This document shows positions 1-10,330 of a stretch of DNA of 64,000 nucleotides, piece by piece. Each line of letters opens with the position of its first letter. Within the stretch, counting starts at the first letter, position 1. Made by a program: the position numbers and the translations under genes. Below the pieces are notes generated by a model. It saw only the letters and a list, made by a program, of their open reading frames with translations, did not search any database and had not been told where the DNA came from. Origin of the DNA: Pseudidiomarina salinarum (lineage in GTDB: Bacteria > Pseudomonadota > Gammaproteobacteria > Enterobacterales > Alteromonadaceae). The DNA is taken from NCBI RefSeq assembly GCF_000753715.1, contig NZ_JPER01000002.1, forward strand, positions 62,001-126,000, written 5' to 3'.

Positions 1-2
1 AG

Positions 3-161
3 GCCGACGCCATAGTGCGTATTGTTTTTGGTGCCGGCGCCGACGCTCTGGATGCCGACGCGCAGGAGTGTGCGCGTTTGACCGAGCAGACCATCCAGCA
101 GGTGCGCATTGTCGCCCGCGGCGCTGAGGCTACCCGGCTAGCGGCCAGACCCAGAGAATAA
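3..161 (+). CDS. 3' end of an unidentified gene (partial)
   Basis: An open frame enters from the left edge of the window and stops with TAA at 159-161, giving 52 C-terminal residues rich in Ala, Arg and Asp. I do not recognise the family. It converges on the transporter gene and overlaps its last 32 bases. The frame is open from the edge and its composition is protein-like, but with so little visible it could be a chance frame. Confidence 0.35.
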   Translation, partial: ADAIVRIVFGAGADALDADAQECARLTEQTIQQVRIVARGAEATRLAARPRE

Positions 162-1908
162 CCGGAATCGCCACGGCCATAATCACCACGGTCAATGGCA
201 GCCCCAGTTTCCAGTAATCCCCGAATACATAGCCACCTGGCCCCATAACCAGAATATTCGACTGGTGCCCGATTGGCGTCATAAATGGCAAGGCGGCGCC
301 AACGGCGACTGTCATCAGGAAAGGATCCGGCGACGCTTCCAGCGTACTGGCCATGCTCAGCGCAATCGGTGCCATAAGTACTGCAGCAGCGGCATTATTG
401 ACAATATTCGACAATAACAGCGTAACCAGCATTAACAGGCCAATGCCGATCGCGGCGGGAGCCCCGCTACTGACCATTAAGGCGCCCTGAGCAATGCTGT
501 CAGCGGCACCACTGCGTTCCAGTGCGGAACCCAGGGGGATGGTAGCCCCCAACAGGATAATGATGGGCCAGTCGACGTTTTCATATAGTTCGCGCACCGG
601 CATCACATTGGTCAGTACCATCGCCCCGGCCGCAAGAGTAAAGGCCACCGGTACGGACAAAATACCAAAGGCACTGAGACCGATGGCGGTGGCGAAAATA
701 CCCAGGGGTAAAAAGATCTTTTTCTCACCGCCGATGCGCATACTGCGCTGCGCCAGCGGGAAACAACCAAACCGGCGGAACACGTCGCCGAGAATCTCCT
801 TGTCGCCCTGCAGCAAGAGCACGTCACCCGGCTTAAACCGGATATTGGCCAGCTTCGGCTTACCGGCCTGGCCATGCCGGGCGACCGCCAGTACATTGAC
901 GCCAAAGCGGTGGCGCAGGCGCATATCCGATGCTGAGCGCCCGATCAGCCGCGAATCCTGCCCGACGATCCCTTCAATGACCTGGATCTCATCGGAGATC
1001 AGGAAGCGGTCATCAATTTCTTCTTCCGCGTTCAGCTCCAGCCCGGTCACATCGATAATTTCCTGCATGGTTTCGGTGTCGGCTTCAATAATCAGTACAT
1101 CTTCAGCACGAATTCGCTGATAACGCGGCGGTGCGGTAATCAGTTTTTTATCGCGCTTTAACGCCACCACGGAAAAGTTTTCCTGTACCCGCGATTCAAG
1201 TTCATACAGGGTTTCGCCCACCAGGCTAGTCTCGGGCGGTACATAAAGTTCGGTCAGGTACGAACTCACATCATAAGGCGAAGTAGACATATCCCGGCTT
1301 TGCTTGGCGGGCACCAGAAAGCGGCTGAATATCCACATAAATACCAGCCCGACAATGGCCAGGGTCAGGCCGACGGGCGTAAAATCAAAGATGCCATAGG
1401 CTTCACCGAGTGCTTCGCGGCGCAGGTCGGCGATAATAATGTTCGGCGGCGTACCTATCATGGTAATGGTACCGCCCAGCAGCGAGCCAAATGCCATTGG
1501 CATCAATACCCGCGAAGCATGGCCGGCACCACTGCGGGATAACTGCAGGGCCACCGGGATCATAATGGCCATAGTGCCGGTATTGCTGATAAATGCCGAA
1601 CAGAAGGTGGTCAGTGCGGTAAGCGCTATCATCTGCGAAAACGGATTATCGCCCACCCGCTTCATGGTAACAGCGAGTTCGTCCACTACCCCGGAGCGCC
1701 ATAAGGCATGACTAATAACCAGAACGGCAGCTACGGTAATCACCGCGGGGTTACCAAATCCGGAAAAAACCTCGCTGGATGGCACCAGCCCGAGGATAGC
1801 GGCAATCAGTAATGCCATCATGGCGACGATGTCATAGCGCCACTTTTCCCAGACAAATAGCACCAGGGCGCCGAAGATAATCACGCCTATTAGAATTTGG
1901 TCAATCAT
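130..1908 (-). CDS. SLC13/DASS-type permease with two TrkA-C domains
   Basis: Inner-membrane permease of the SLC13 (divalent anion:Na+ symporter) type, about 592 aa. Hydrophobic membrane segments occupy the first ~210 residues and the last ~200. Between them are two soluble stretches that look like RCK/TrkA-C regulatory domains (VLIIEAD and VLLLQGDKE motifs). The membrane halves carry the repeated SNT and SNIVNNAAAA type motifs of the family. Substrate cannot be told from sequence; relatives carry sulfate, dicarboxylates or other anions. I chose ATG at 1908, with a GGAAG-type ribosome site upstream, over a TTG 22 codons earlier, because the chosen start opens directly into the first membrane helix. 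Confidence 0.85.
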   Translation of the reverse strand: MIDQILIGVIIFGALVLFVWEKWRYDIVAMMALLIAAILGLVPSSEVFSGFGNPAVITVAAVLVISHALWRSGVVDELAVTMKRVGDNPFSQMIALTALTTFCSAFISNTGTMAIMIPVALQLSRSGAGHASRVLMPMAFGSLLGGTITMIGTPPNIIIADLRREALGEAYGIFDFTPVGLTLAIVGLVFMWIFSRFLVPAKQSRDMSTSPYDVSSYLTELYVPPETSLVGETLYELESRVQENFSVVALKRDKKLITAPPRYQRIRAEDVLIIEADTETMQEIIDVTGLELNAEEEIDDRFLISDEIQVIEGIVGQDSRLIGRSASDMRLRHRFGVNVLAVARHGQAGKPKLANIRFKPGDVLLLQGDKEILGDVFRRFGCFPLAQRSMRIGGEKKIFLPLGIFATAIGLSAFGILSVPVAFTLAAGAMVLTNVMPVRELYENVDWPIIILLGATIPLGSALERSGAADSIAQGALMVSSGAPAAIGIGLLMLVTLLLSNIVNNAAAAVLMAPIALSMASTLEASPDPFLMTVAVGAALPFMTPIGHQSNILVMGPGGYVFGDYWKLGLPLTVVIMAVAIPVILWVWPLAG

Positions 1909-2022
1909 TACTGCTTCCGTTTCCGCTATTTTTTTCCCAGCTATTAAGAGTGGCGTGATTTCTTGGGATGTCAATTATTTTACTGCTAAGATTGGCTGGC
2001 TAAAAACAATGAGGAGAACTCC

Positions 2023-4050
2023 ATGGTTGGTTCCATGCTACGACAAGTTGGCCTTGCTGCCTTGATAACTGCGGTAAGTATGCCGCTGATGGCCCGCGAG
2101 ATCACATTAGAAGAAACCGTAACAATTAAATCCGTAAACAGTGCAGCCCTGGCACCAGGTGCGCAGTTCGCTGCCTTTACCCGGGTCAATCCACGTCAGC
2201 CTTATAAAGATGACGATGGCAGCCCCTTTACTGAGCTGTTTACCGTAAGTGGTGAAAATGAGCCCGTGCCCTTTGTCACTGGCAAAGAGGGCGTCGGTTC
2301 AGTCGCCGTAAGCCCGGACGGCAGCGGCATTTACTTTTTGAGTAAGCGCGGCAATGACAAGCACACCAGTTTGTATCGCATCGCCACATCAGGCGGTGAG
2401 GCACAAAAGGTGCTGAGCCATGAGACCGCGATTTCGAGTTACACGATCAGCGGTGACGGTCGCTATATTGCTTTTCGTGCCAAGAGCAAAGCCGACAGCG
2501 ATGCAGAGAAGCTGAAGAAGAAAGGCTTCAAGGCTGAAATCTACGAAGAGCAGCTGGAATTTACGCATGTGTGGTTATGGGATACCCAGGCTGACGAGGC
2601 GAAACCGGTGCAGCTGACCCGTGATGTGCAGATCTGGTCGGTGGATTTTCGTCCTCAGCACGAGCAGTTGCTGGTGCGCACCGCGCCAACGCCGCTGGTT
2701 GATGATAACTACATGAGCAGTCAGTACCGATTGATTGATTACGCTGGTGATGCAGTGTCTGACTTTGCCTCCGAAGGCAAACTGGGCGACGCGCGCTTTT
2801 CACCAGATGGCCGCTACCTTGCAGTTATTGGTGCCGCTGACTACAACGATCCGTCCGCCGGTCGCCTGTACGTTTACGATACCCAGAAAGACAATGCCCG
2901 CACCGAAGTGCTGCCGGACTATCAGGGGCACGTGAAGGACATTGCCTGGCGTCGCAATGACGAAGTGATCTGGCTGGGCCATCGCGGCACCACGTCGGAA
3001 GTTCAGGCGCTGACCATGCAATGGCTGGAAAGCCGTCAGCTGCTGGCTCCTGGTATTGCGGTAGTGATCGATATTGAGGCCGTACCGGGCCAGAGTGAGG
3101 TGCTGGTTCGCGCGCATAAGCCGGAGCATCCAACCGAGCTATTCCGCCTGCAGAACCAGACGCTGATCCGCCTGACTGACTCCAACCCCTGGTTGGCAGA
3201 AATCACCATGCCACGGCAAGAAAGCATGACCTACAAAGCACGCGATGGCCTGGAATTGGAAGGCATCGTGGTCTATCCCACTGACTACCAGAGCGAGCAG
3301 CGCTATCCGCTCATCATGGTCGTTCACGGTGGCCCTGAAGCGCACTACAGCAACGGTTGGCTGGATCGCTATGCAAGCCCGGCCAAGTATGCGGCTCAGC
3401 AAGGCTATGCATTATTCTTCCCGAACTATCGCGGCAGCACCGGCCGTGGCGTTGAATTCTCGAAGCTGGGTCAGAACGATTATGCCGGTAAGGAATTTGA
3501 TGATCTGGTAGACGGTAAAAACCACCTGGTCGAAACTGGCCTGGCTGATGATGAGAAAATTGGCATCACCGGCGGCTCCTATGGCGGTTTTGCGTCAGCC
3601 TGGGCGGCTACAGCACTGACTGAGCATTTCGATGCCAGCGTGATGTCGGTCGGTATCAGCGACAATATTTCCAAGTTCGGTACCACGGATATTCCTAAAG
3701 AAATGCACGCCGTTCACGCGCGCAGCTACCCATGGGATAAGTGGCAGTGGTATCTGGAACGCAGCCCGATTTATCACGCTGAAAAAGCGCGTACGCCGCT
3801 GTTGATTATGCATGGTAAGGAAGATACCCGGGTGCATCCAAGTCAGTCGATGGAAATGTACCGCTACCTGAAAACCCACGATAATGTACCGGTGCGTTTA
3901 GTACTGTATCCGGGTGAAGGCCATGGTAACCGTAAAGCGGCAGCACAGCTGGACTACAGTATGCGGCTGATGCGCTGGATGGAGCACTTCCTGGTGGAAG
4001 GCGGCACCGAAGCGCCGCCTCACGAATTACCCCACGCAGAAAAGCTGTAA
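2023..4050 (+). CDS. Secreted S9-family (prolyl oligopeptidase-like) peptidase
   Basis: A 675-aa serine peptidase of family S9 that should cut short peptides after export. A signal peptide covers about residues 1-24. The middle is a beta-propeller-like region (~30-400), and the C-terminal alpha/beta hydrolase domain carries the triad: Ser519 in GGSYGG, Asp601 in HGKEDTRVH and His634 in GEGHGN. A GAGGAG ribosome site lies 6-7 bases before the ATG. The gene ends 7 bp from the convergent pckA. With the M14 peptidase at 26.6 kb it points to a peptide-based diet. Exact specificity (dipeptidyl or acylaminoacyl) is not decidable here. Confidence 0.93.
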   Translation: MVGSMLRQVGLAALITAVSMPLMAREITLEETVTIKSVNSAALAPGAQFAAFTRVNPRQPYKDDDGSPFTELFTVSGENEPVPFVTGKEGVGSVAVSPDGSGIYFLSKRGNDKHTSLYRIATSGGEAQKVLSHETAISSYTISGDGRYIAFRAKSKADSDAEKLKKKGFKAEIYEEQLEFTHVWLWDTQADEAKPVQLTRDVQIWSVDFRPQHEQLLVRTAPTPLVDDNYMSSQYRLIDYAGDAVSDFASEGKLGDARFSPDGRYLAVIGAADYNDPSAGRLYVYDTQKDNARTEVLPDYQGHVKDIAWRRNDEVIWLGHRGTTSEVQALTMQWLESRQLLAPGIAVVIDIEAVPGQSEVLVRAHKPEHPTELFRLQNQTLIRLTDSNPWLAEITMPRQESMTYKARDGLELEGIVVYPTDYQSEQRYPLIMVVHGGPEAHYSNGWLDRYASPAKYAAQQGYALFFPNYRGSTGRGVEFSKLGQNDYAGKEFDDLVDGKNHLVETGLADDEKIGITGGSYGGFASAWAATALTEHFDASVMSVGISDNISKFGTTDIPKEMHAVHARSYPWDKWQWYLERSPIYHAEKARTPLLIMHGKEDTRVHPSQSMEMYRYLKTHDNVPVRLVLYPGEGHGNRKAAAQLDYSMRLMRWMEHFLVEGGTEAPPHELPHAEKL

Positions 4051-4057
4051 TCGAAGA

Positions 4058-5659
4058 TTAAAGCTGAGGACCGGCAGCGACTAAGGATTTTCCTTCGTCG
4101 TTGTCGGTAAACTTCTCGAAGTTAGCAACAAAACGGCGCGCCAGATCCTGCGCCTTCACATCCCAGTCCTGCACATCATCATAGGTGTTGCGCGGATCCA
4201 GAATATGCTGTTCATCAACACCTTGCAGTGACGTTGGCACGGCCAGGTTAAAGTATGGCAGGTTAATAAACTCTGCATCTTCAATGCTGCCATCCAGAAT
4301 CGCGTCGATAATGGCACGGGTCGCTTTAATCGAGATCCGCTTACCAGTGCCGTTCCAGCCCGTATTGACCAGGTAGGCTTCCGCCCCGGCAGCTTCCATC
4401 CGCTTGACCAGCACTTCAGCATACTGAGTTGGGTGCAGGCTCAGAAAAGCAGCGCCAAAACAGCTGGAGAAGGTTGGCGTAGGAGCGGTGATGCCGCGCT
4501 CGGTACCGGCCAGCTTGGCCGTAAAGCCAGACAGGAAGTGATACTTCGTCTGCTCTTTAGTCAGCTTGGATACCGGTGGCAGTACGCCGAACGCATCCGC
4601 AGTCAGAAAGATAACTTTCTTCGCATGGCCCGCTTTGGAAACCGGCTTCACGATATTGTCAATGTGGTAAATCGGGTACGACACCCGGGTATTCTCAGTT
4701 TTGGAACCATCGTCAAAATCAATAGTGCCATCGTCGTGTACTGTTACGTTTTCGAGCAGCGCGTCACGGCGAATCGCATTATAGATATCCGGCTCTGCTT
4801 CTTTCGAAAGATTAATCGTTTTGGCGTAACAGCCACCTTCAAAGTTAAAGACGCCGTCATCATCCCAGCCGTGCTCATCATCACCGATCAACTGACGCTT
4901 GGCATCAGTAGACAGGGTGGTTTTGCCGGTGCCTGACAGACCAAAGAAGATGGCCACATCGCCCTGCTCGCCAACGTTGGCTGAACAATGCATGGACGCG
5001 ATGCCTTTAAGCGGTAAAAAGTAGTTCATCATTGAGAACATACCTTTTTTCATTTCGCCGCCGTACCAGGTACCACCAATTAACTGAATACGTTCAGTTA
5101 AGTTAAAGGCCACGAAGTTTTCAGAATTCAGGCCGTGTTCCTGCCATTTGTCGTTGATGCACTTGGCACCATTCATCACCACAAAATCAGGCTTAAAGGT
5201 TTTCAGTTCTTCCGCAGTCGGGCGAATGAACATGTTTTTGACGAAATGTGCCTGCCATGCCACTTCAGTGATAAAGCGCACTGACAACCGCGTATCTTCA
5301 TTGGCGCCACAGTAAGTGTCGACCACGAACAGACGCTTGCCGGATAACTGGTTGGTTACGGTGTCTTTTAAATCAGCCCAGACTTCCTGTGAAATCGGCT
5401 TGTTATCATTTTTGCCCTGGTCAGCCCACCACAAAGTGTCACGGGTGGTGTCATCGCGCACGATGTATTTATCTTTCGGGGAACGGCCGGTAAAAATACC
5501 GGTGTCTACTGCCACTGCGCCAAGATTAGTCACCACGCCTTTTTCGTAACCGACCAGGTCACTGCGGGTTTCTTCTTCGAACAGCTGGTCATACGAAGGA
5601 TTATGAACGATTTCGTTGACGTCTGTGATGCCGTAACGGCTTAAATCCAGATCAGTCAT
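4058..5659 (-). CDS. pckA: Phosphoenolpyruvate carboxykinase (ATP)
   Basis: Converts oxaloacetate and ATP to PEP, CO2 and ADP, the entry step of gluconeogenesis from amino acids and organic acids; cytosolic. The protein is 533 aa, normal for the ATP-dependent family. It carries the kinase-1a loop GLSGTGKTT (~residues 240-248), the preceding MHCSANVG segment and the [13 protein letters not shown] motif. I chose ATG 5659 because an AGGAG site lies 7 bases upstream and the protein then begins [10 protein letters not shown]; the longer frame adds an unlikely 26-residue leader. It lies downstream of coaD on the same strand but 118 bp away, so it probably has its own promoter. Confidence 0.97.
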   Translation of the reverse strand: MTDLDLSRYGITDVNEIVHNPSYDQLFEEETRSDLVGYEKGVVTNLGAVAVDTGIFTGRSPKDKYIVRDDTTRDTLWWADQGKNDNKPISQEVWADLKDTVTNQLSGKRLFVVDTYCGANEDTRLSVRFITEVAWQAHFVKNMFIRPTAEELKTFKPDFVVMNGAKCINDKWQEHGLNSENFVAFNLTERIQLIGGTWYGGEMKKGMFSMMNYFLPLKGIASMHCSANVGEQGDVAIFFGLSGTGKTTLSTDAKRQLIGDDEHGWDDDGVFNFEGGCYAKTINLSKEAEPDIYNAIRRDALLENVTVHDDGTIDFDDGSKTENTRVSYPIYHIDNIVKPVSKAGHAKKVIFLTADAFGVLPPVSKLTKEQTKYHFLSGFTAKLAGTERGITAPTPTFSSCFGAAFLSLHPTQYAEVLVKRMEAAGAEAYLVNTGWNGTGKRISIKATRAIIDAILDGSIEDAEFINLPYFNLAVPTSLQGVDEQHILDPRNTYDDVQDWDVKAQDLARRFVANFEKFTDNDEGKSLVAAGPQL

Positions 5660-5734
5660 TGGTGAGCTCCTGCGGGTCTGATCAAAGCAAAATATGAATA
5701 GGAAATTTTGGGGCGCGATTCTAACCCCAAAATG

Positions 5735-5758
5735 CAAAAAATGATAGCCTGACAGGCT
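5735..5758 (-). terminator. Possible weak terminator after coaD
   Basis: On the minus strand a 5-bp stem (AGCCT/AGGCT, loop of 3) is followed within a few bases by a run of T. It sits between coaD and pckA and could end coaD transcription. The stem is short, so the call is weak. Confidence 0.3.
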
Positions 5759-5777
5759 TTATATGAGCGTTTTGTAG

Positions 5778-6317
<540 letters not shown>

Positions 6318-6347
6318 CTATAAGGTATTAATGAAACGGAGAATTAC

Positions 6348-7541
6348 ATGAACAACGATTTTTATCAACAACTCGAGAGCCAGCTGGCTGAGCTGAAAGA
6401 AGAAGGCCTGTACAAGCATGAACGCATTATTGAAAGCGATCAGAGCTCCGAAATCGTGGTCGATAACGGCAAATCCGTACTGAACTTCTGTGCCAACAAT
6501 TACCTCGGCCTGGCTAACAATCCCGAGCTTATTAAAGCGGCCAAAAAAGGCCTGGACGAACACGGCTTTGGTACCGCTTCCGTACGCTTTATCTGCGGCA
6601 CCCAGGATATCCACAAAACCCTCGAGCGCAAGCTGAGCGAGTTTCTGGGTACTGAAGACACCATTCTGTACTCATCGGCGTTTGACGCCAACGGTGGTCT
6701 GTTTGAAACCCTGCTGGGCCCGGACGACGCGGTGATCAGCGATGAACTGAACCATGCCAGCATTATCGACGGTATCCGTTTGTGTAAGGCCAAACGCTAT
6801 CGTTATCAGAACAACAACATGGGCGACCTGGAATCACAGCTGAAGCAAGCCAAGGTCGATGGCGCCCGTAATATTCTGATTGCTACTGACGGCGTATTCT
6901 CAATGGACGGGGTCATTGCGGACCTCAAGAGTATCTGCGATCTGGCCGATGATTACGGCGCGCTGGTAATGGTTGATGACTGCCACGCTACTGGCTTCCT
7001 TGGCGACAGCGGCCGGGGTACCCACGAGTACTGTGATGTGATGGGCCGCGTTGATATTCTTACCGGCACCCTGGGTAAAGCCTTGGGCGGCGCCTCCGGC
7101 GGTTACACTTCAGGCAAAAAAGAAGTGATCGACTGGTTGCGCCAGCGCTCGCGTCCTTATTTATTCTCAAATTCCGTGTCACCATCGATCGTTCAGGCGT
7201 CGATTCACGTACTGGATATGCTCGAAAGCGGCGGCAAACTACGTAATCAGCTATGGGAAAACGTAAAACATTTCCGTACCGAGATGACCAAAGCCGGTTT
7301 TAACCTGTGTGGCGCTGATCATGCCATTATTCCGGTCATGCTCTGTGATGCCCGTATTGCCTCGGAAATGGCAGAACGGTTATTGAAAGAAGGCATTTAC
7401 GTAGTGGCCTTCTCGTTCCCGGTGGTACCACGGGGCAAAGCGCGGATTCGTACGCAGATGTCCGCCGCACATACGCGCGAACAGCTGGACAAAGCAATTG
7501 AAGCCTTTACCCGTATCGGTAAAGAACTCGACGTTATTTAA
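6348..7541 (+). CDS. kbl: 2-amino-3-ketobutyrate CoA ligase (glycine C-acetyltransferase)
   Basis: A PLP enzyme of the alpha-oxoamine synthase family. It cleaves 2-amino-3-oxobutyrate, made from threonine by Tdh, with CoA to give glycine and acetyl-CoA. At 397 aa it has the usual length. PLP-binding Lys244 lies in [10 protein letters not shown], with the upstream [11 protein letters not shown] aspartate/histidine region intact. A CGGAG ribosome site precedes the ATG. It is the first gene of a two-gene operon; tdh follows after 15 bp. Confidence 0.97.
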   Translation: MNNDFYQQLESQLAELKEEGLYKHERIIESDQSSEIVVDNGKSVLNFCANNYLGLANNPELIKAAKKGLDEHGFGTASVRFICGTQDIHKTLERKLSEFLGTEDTILYSSAFDANGGLFETLLGPDDAVISDELNHASIIDGIRLCKAKRYRYQNNNMGDLESQLKQAKVDGARNILIATDGVFSMDGVIADLKSICDLADDYGALVMVDDCHATGFLGDSGRGTHEYCDVMGRVDILTGTLGKALGGASGGYTSGKKEVIDWLRQRSRPYLFSNSVSPSIVQASIHVLDMLESGGKLRNQLWENVKHFRTEMTKAGFNLCGADHAIIPVMLCDARIASEMAERLLKEGIYVVAFSFPVVPRGKARIRTQMSAAHTREQLDKAIEAFTRIGKELDVI

Positions 7542-7556
7542 CTGCGGAGATTATGA

Positions 7557-8582
7557 ATGAAAGCACTGGCTAAACTACATGCTCAACCCGGCATCTGGAT
7601 GACCGACGCAGAGAAGCCTGATTACGGCTACAACGATCTGCGGATCCGCATCAAGAAGACCGCTATCTGCGGCACTGATGTGCATATCTATAAGTGGGAC
7701 GAGTGGTCGCAGAAGACCATTCCGGTGCCTATGGTCATCGGCCACGAATATGTGGGCGTAGTTGAAGCTATGGGCGATGGCGTACGCGGCTTCAGTATCG
7801 GCGACCGGGTATCAGGCGAAGGCCATATCACCTGTGGTCATTGCCGTAACTGCCGCGCCGGACGCCGGCACCTGTGTCGCAATACCGTCGGCGTTGGCGT
7901 GAACCGCCCCGGTGCTTTTGCCGAATACCTGGTCATCCCGGCTGATAACGCGTTTAAGCTACCCGACGACATTAGTGATGAACTGGCAGCAATTTTTGAC
8001 CCCTTTGGTAATGCGGTGCATACCGCGCTGGCATTTGACCTGGTGGGTGAAGATGTCCTTATCACCGGTGCTGGCCCGATCGGCATTATGGCCGCCGCCG
8101 TAGCCCGTCATGTCGGCGCGCGTCATGTGGTGATTACCGATGTAAACAGCTACCGTCTGGATCTGGCAAAAACCATGGCCGCCACGCGCACCGTGGATGT
8201 CAGCAAAGAGAACCTCAAAGACGTCATGGCCGAGCTGGGCATGAAAGAAGGCTTTGATGTCGGCCTGGAAATGTCCGGTGTGCCGTCTGCCTTCCGGCAG
8301 ATGCTGGATACCATCAACCATGGCGGCAAGATTGCCATGCTGGGTATTCCGCCGCAGGATGTTGCCATCGACTGGAACAAAGTGATTTTTAAAGGCCTGG
8401 TTATTAAAGGTATCTATGGCCGGGAAATGTTCGAAACCTGGTATAAGATGGCAGCACTACTGCAATCAGGGCTGGATCTGTCACCGATTCTGACCCACGA
8501 AATGCCGGTAGATGACTTCCAGAAAGGCTTTGATATTATGAGCTCCGGACAATCCGGAAAAGTTATTCTGAACTGGGAGTAA
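7557..8582 (+). CDS. tdh: L-threonine 3-dehydrogenase
   Basis: Zinc-dependent medium-chain dehydrogenase oxidising threonine with NAD+ to 2-amino-3-ketobutyrate, the substrate of Kbl encoded just upstream. The protein is 341 aa. Catalytic zinc ligands are Cys38 and the His63-Glu64 pair; the structural-zinc cysteine cluster follows ([11 protein letters not shown]...HLC). A nucleotide-binding GAGPIG motif opens the Rossmann fold. An earlier overlapping ATG at 7553 is in a dead frame, so 7557 is the start, with GCGGAG upstream. Confidence 0.97.
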   Translation: MKALAKLHAQPGIWMTDAEKPDYGYNDLRIRIKKTAICGTDVHIYKWDEWSQKTIPVPMVIGHEYVGVVEAMGDGVRGFSIGDRVSGEGHITCGHCRNCRAGRRHLCRNTVGVGVNRPGAFAEYLVIPADNAFKLPDDISDELAAIFDPFGNAVHTALAFDLVGEDVLITGAGPIGIMAAAVARHVGARHVVITDVNSYRLDLAKTMAATRTVDVSKENLKDVMAELGMKEGFDVGLEMSGVPSAFRQMLDTINHGGKIAMLGIPPQDVAIDWNKVIFKGLVIKGIYGREMFETWYKMAALLQSGLDLSPILTHEMPVDDFQKGFDIMSSGQSGKVILNWE

Positions 8583-8590
8583 GTTTGGTT

Positions 8591-8914
8591 ATGGCAGTAT
8601 TCACGCGGATTAACGCTGAAACAGCACACGAACTCTGGCAGCAGGGCCAGGCCCGCTTTGCTGATATTCGCGACGCCCGTTCTTATGCTGCCGGGCATAT
8701 TCCGGGCGCTGTGCATCTGACAGATGCCACACTGGCGGATTTTTTGCAGGACGTTGAAGATGATCAACCCGTGGTAGTGGTTTGCTACCACGGCAACAGT
8801 AGCCAGGGTGCCGCCGATTACCTTTGCCATCAGGGGCTGGAAACGGTCAGCAGCCTGGACGGCGGCTTTACCGCCTGGGGCCAGCAATTTCCCGATGCGG
8901 TGGAGTCGAACTAA
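8591..8914 (+). CDS. glpE: Thiosulfate sulfurtransferase GlpE (single-domain rhodanese)
   Basis: Transfers sulfane sulfur from thiosulfate to thiol or cyanide acceptors in the cytosol. The 107-aa protein matches the GlpE length, and its active-site loop is CYHGNSSQGAA with Cys65. I preferred ATG 8591 over a TTG two codons upstream. It lies 8 bp after tdh and its stop directly abuts the glpG start, so kbl-tdh-glpE-glpG may be co-transcribed. The E. coli neighbour glpR is not here. Confidence 0.93.
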   Translation: MAVFTRINAETAHELWQQGQARFADIRDARSYAAGHIPGAVHLTDATLADFLQDVEDDQPVVVVCYHGNSSQGAADYLCHQGLETVSSLDGGFTAWGQQFPDAVESN

Positions 8915-9751
8915 ATGAAGAAACTACTGACCACCCGTGACGCAGATATGATGGGCCGGCTGCACCGCTTTCTCCGGCAACAGGGCGTACCGGTCACGGT
9001 CAGTGAGCACGGTAACCAGCTAGAGCTCTGGCTGACCCAATCCAGCTACCTGGCGCATGCTAAGGAGCTGATTCAGCAATTTAAATCCGACCCTGCGGCA
9101 GCTGATGAAGACCATCAGGATAGCCGCAATAGCCCTGCTACGGCGAGCGAGTCGCCACTGAAAAAGGTCCTGCGTCAGGGTGGCTTGTTCACCGCCATTT
9201 ATGCCGGCGCGGTGCTGGTGGTATTTTTACTGCTGCTGGTGCCAACCACCGCCGAAGCCATATTCAATACCCTGCGCATCAGTGATTCATGGGATGAGTT
9301 GCCATTAAGCCAGCCCTGGCGTCTGCTCACGCCCGCGCTGCTGCACTTCAGCCTGCTGCACCTGATCTTTAATCTGTTCTGGTGGTGGTATCTGGGCGGG
9401 CGCTTTGAACGCCTGTATGGCACTACCTGGCTGATTCTGGCATTTGTAATCTGTGCGCTGGCCTCAAATATTTCTCAGTTCTATATCGGCGGCCCCTATT
9501 TTGGCGGGCTGTCCGGCGTTGTTTATGGCCTGTTCGGCATTGCTGTGGTGGTTGCCTGGCAACGGCCTACGCATCCGCTGTTTCTGCCGCCGGGTCTGAT
9601 CGGCTTTATGCTTATCTGGCTGATTCTGGGCTACACGGATCTGCTGTGGATTAACGTCGCCAATACCGCCCATACCGCTGGTCTTATCAGTGGTCTGGTG
9701 TTAGGTGGGGTGCTGCGCTGGCTGAGCGAGCGCTCGCGCATGGCGCGCTGA
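8915..9751 (+). CDS. glpG: Rhomboid intramembrane serine protease
   Basis: Inner-membrane protease that cuts transmembrane helices of client proteins. The 278-aa protein has a cytosolic N-terminal domain (~1-90) followed by six membrane helices. The catalytic dyad is Ser200 in GLSGVVYG and His253 in NTAHTAGL, almost the same positions as in E. coli GlpG; the HLIFNLFWWW loop is also present. The ATG begins on the base after the glpE stop codon, so translation is probably coupled. Confidence 0.95.
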   Translation: MKKLLTTRDADMMGRLHRFLRQQGVPVTVSEHGNQLELWLTQSSYLAHAKELIQQFKSDPAAADEDHQDSRNSPATASESPLKKVLRQGGLFTAIYAGAVLVVFLLLLVPTTAEAIFNTLRISDSWDELPLSQPWRLLTPALLHFSLLHLIFNLFWWWYLGGRFERLYGTTWLILAFVICALASNISQFYIGGPYFGGLSGVVYGLFGIAVVVAWQRPTHPLFLPPGLIGFMLIWLILGYTDLLWINVANTAHTAGLISGLVLGGVLRWLSERSRMAR

Positions 9752-9760
9752 GCAGTATTG

Positions 9761-10330
9761 ATGGCGTTCTCAGATACCCCATGGCAACCAGCCGCGACGG
9801 CCCGCGCGGACATTCCCGCAGCCGCCCGCGACTGGCTGCTCGACCCGGATTCATTAACCGCTAAGCTGAAAAGTCGGTGTCAGGATTTCCGGGTGCAGTT
9901 GCTACGTCAGCAGGATGCACCGGTAACCGCCGACGAGGCGCGCTGGCTTGGAAACCCGCAGGCAACCACCGTCCGTGAGGTCATTCTCTGGTGTGATGAG
10001 CAGCCCTGGGTTTTTGCCCGTAGCGTGTTTGCTCATACTGATGCCAGCGGGCAGCTACAGCTTAATAGCCTGGGCACCCGCCCGCTTGGTGAACATCTGT
10101 TTTCCCAGCCGGACTTGCAGCGCAGTGCCATTGAAGTCGCCGCCTTTGAACCGACCACAGTGGTTGGTGCGCTGCATCAGCAACTGGGCTTCCGCCCACA
10201 CCCGCTGTGGGGACGCCGCAGTTGCTTTACCGCCGCTGGCCAGGCCATTCTGGTGGCCGAAGTTTTTATTGGCGCGACACCATTTTATCAGGAGATCGCT
10301 CATGAACCCTCCCGCGACCACTCGCTTTAA
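9761..10330 (+). CDS. ubiC: Chorismate pyruvate-lyase
   Basis: Splits chorismate into 4-hydroxybenzoate and pyruvate, the first committed step of ubiquinone synthesis; cytosolic. The 189-aa protein shows family features: a WLLDPDSLT-like N-terminus, VREVILWC, PWVFARSV with the active-site Arg, LGTRPLGEHLF and a late RRSCF segment. I chose ATG 9761 over the TTG just before it. Its end overlaps ubiA by 29 bases, coupling production of 4-hydroxybenzoate to its prenylation. Confidence 0.93.
   Translation: MAFSDTPWQPAATARADIPAAARDWLLDPDSLTAKLKSRCQDFRVQLLRQQDAPVTADEARWLGNPQATTVREVILWCDEQPWVFARSVFAHTDASGQLQLNSLGTRPLGEHLFSQPDLQRSAIEVAAFEPTTVVGALHQQLGFRPHPLWGRRSCFTAAGQAILVAEVFIGATPFYQEIAHEPSRDHSL

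Noticed and set aside
494-1120. A 208-codon plus-strand open frame inside the SLC13 gene
   Set aside because: Antisense shadow of a well-supported transporter; Ser/Arg/Pro-rich, no family features and no ribosome site.
4041-4066. AAAGCTG repeated at the S9 peptidase/pckA junction
   Set aside because: Offset is 19 and the word is short; I did not count it with the 13-base stop repeats.
9948-10301. Upstream extension of the ubiA frame
   Set aside because: Lies inside ubiC in another frame; ATG 10302 has a good ribosome site and gives the normal length.
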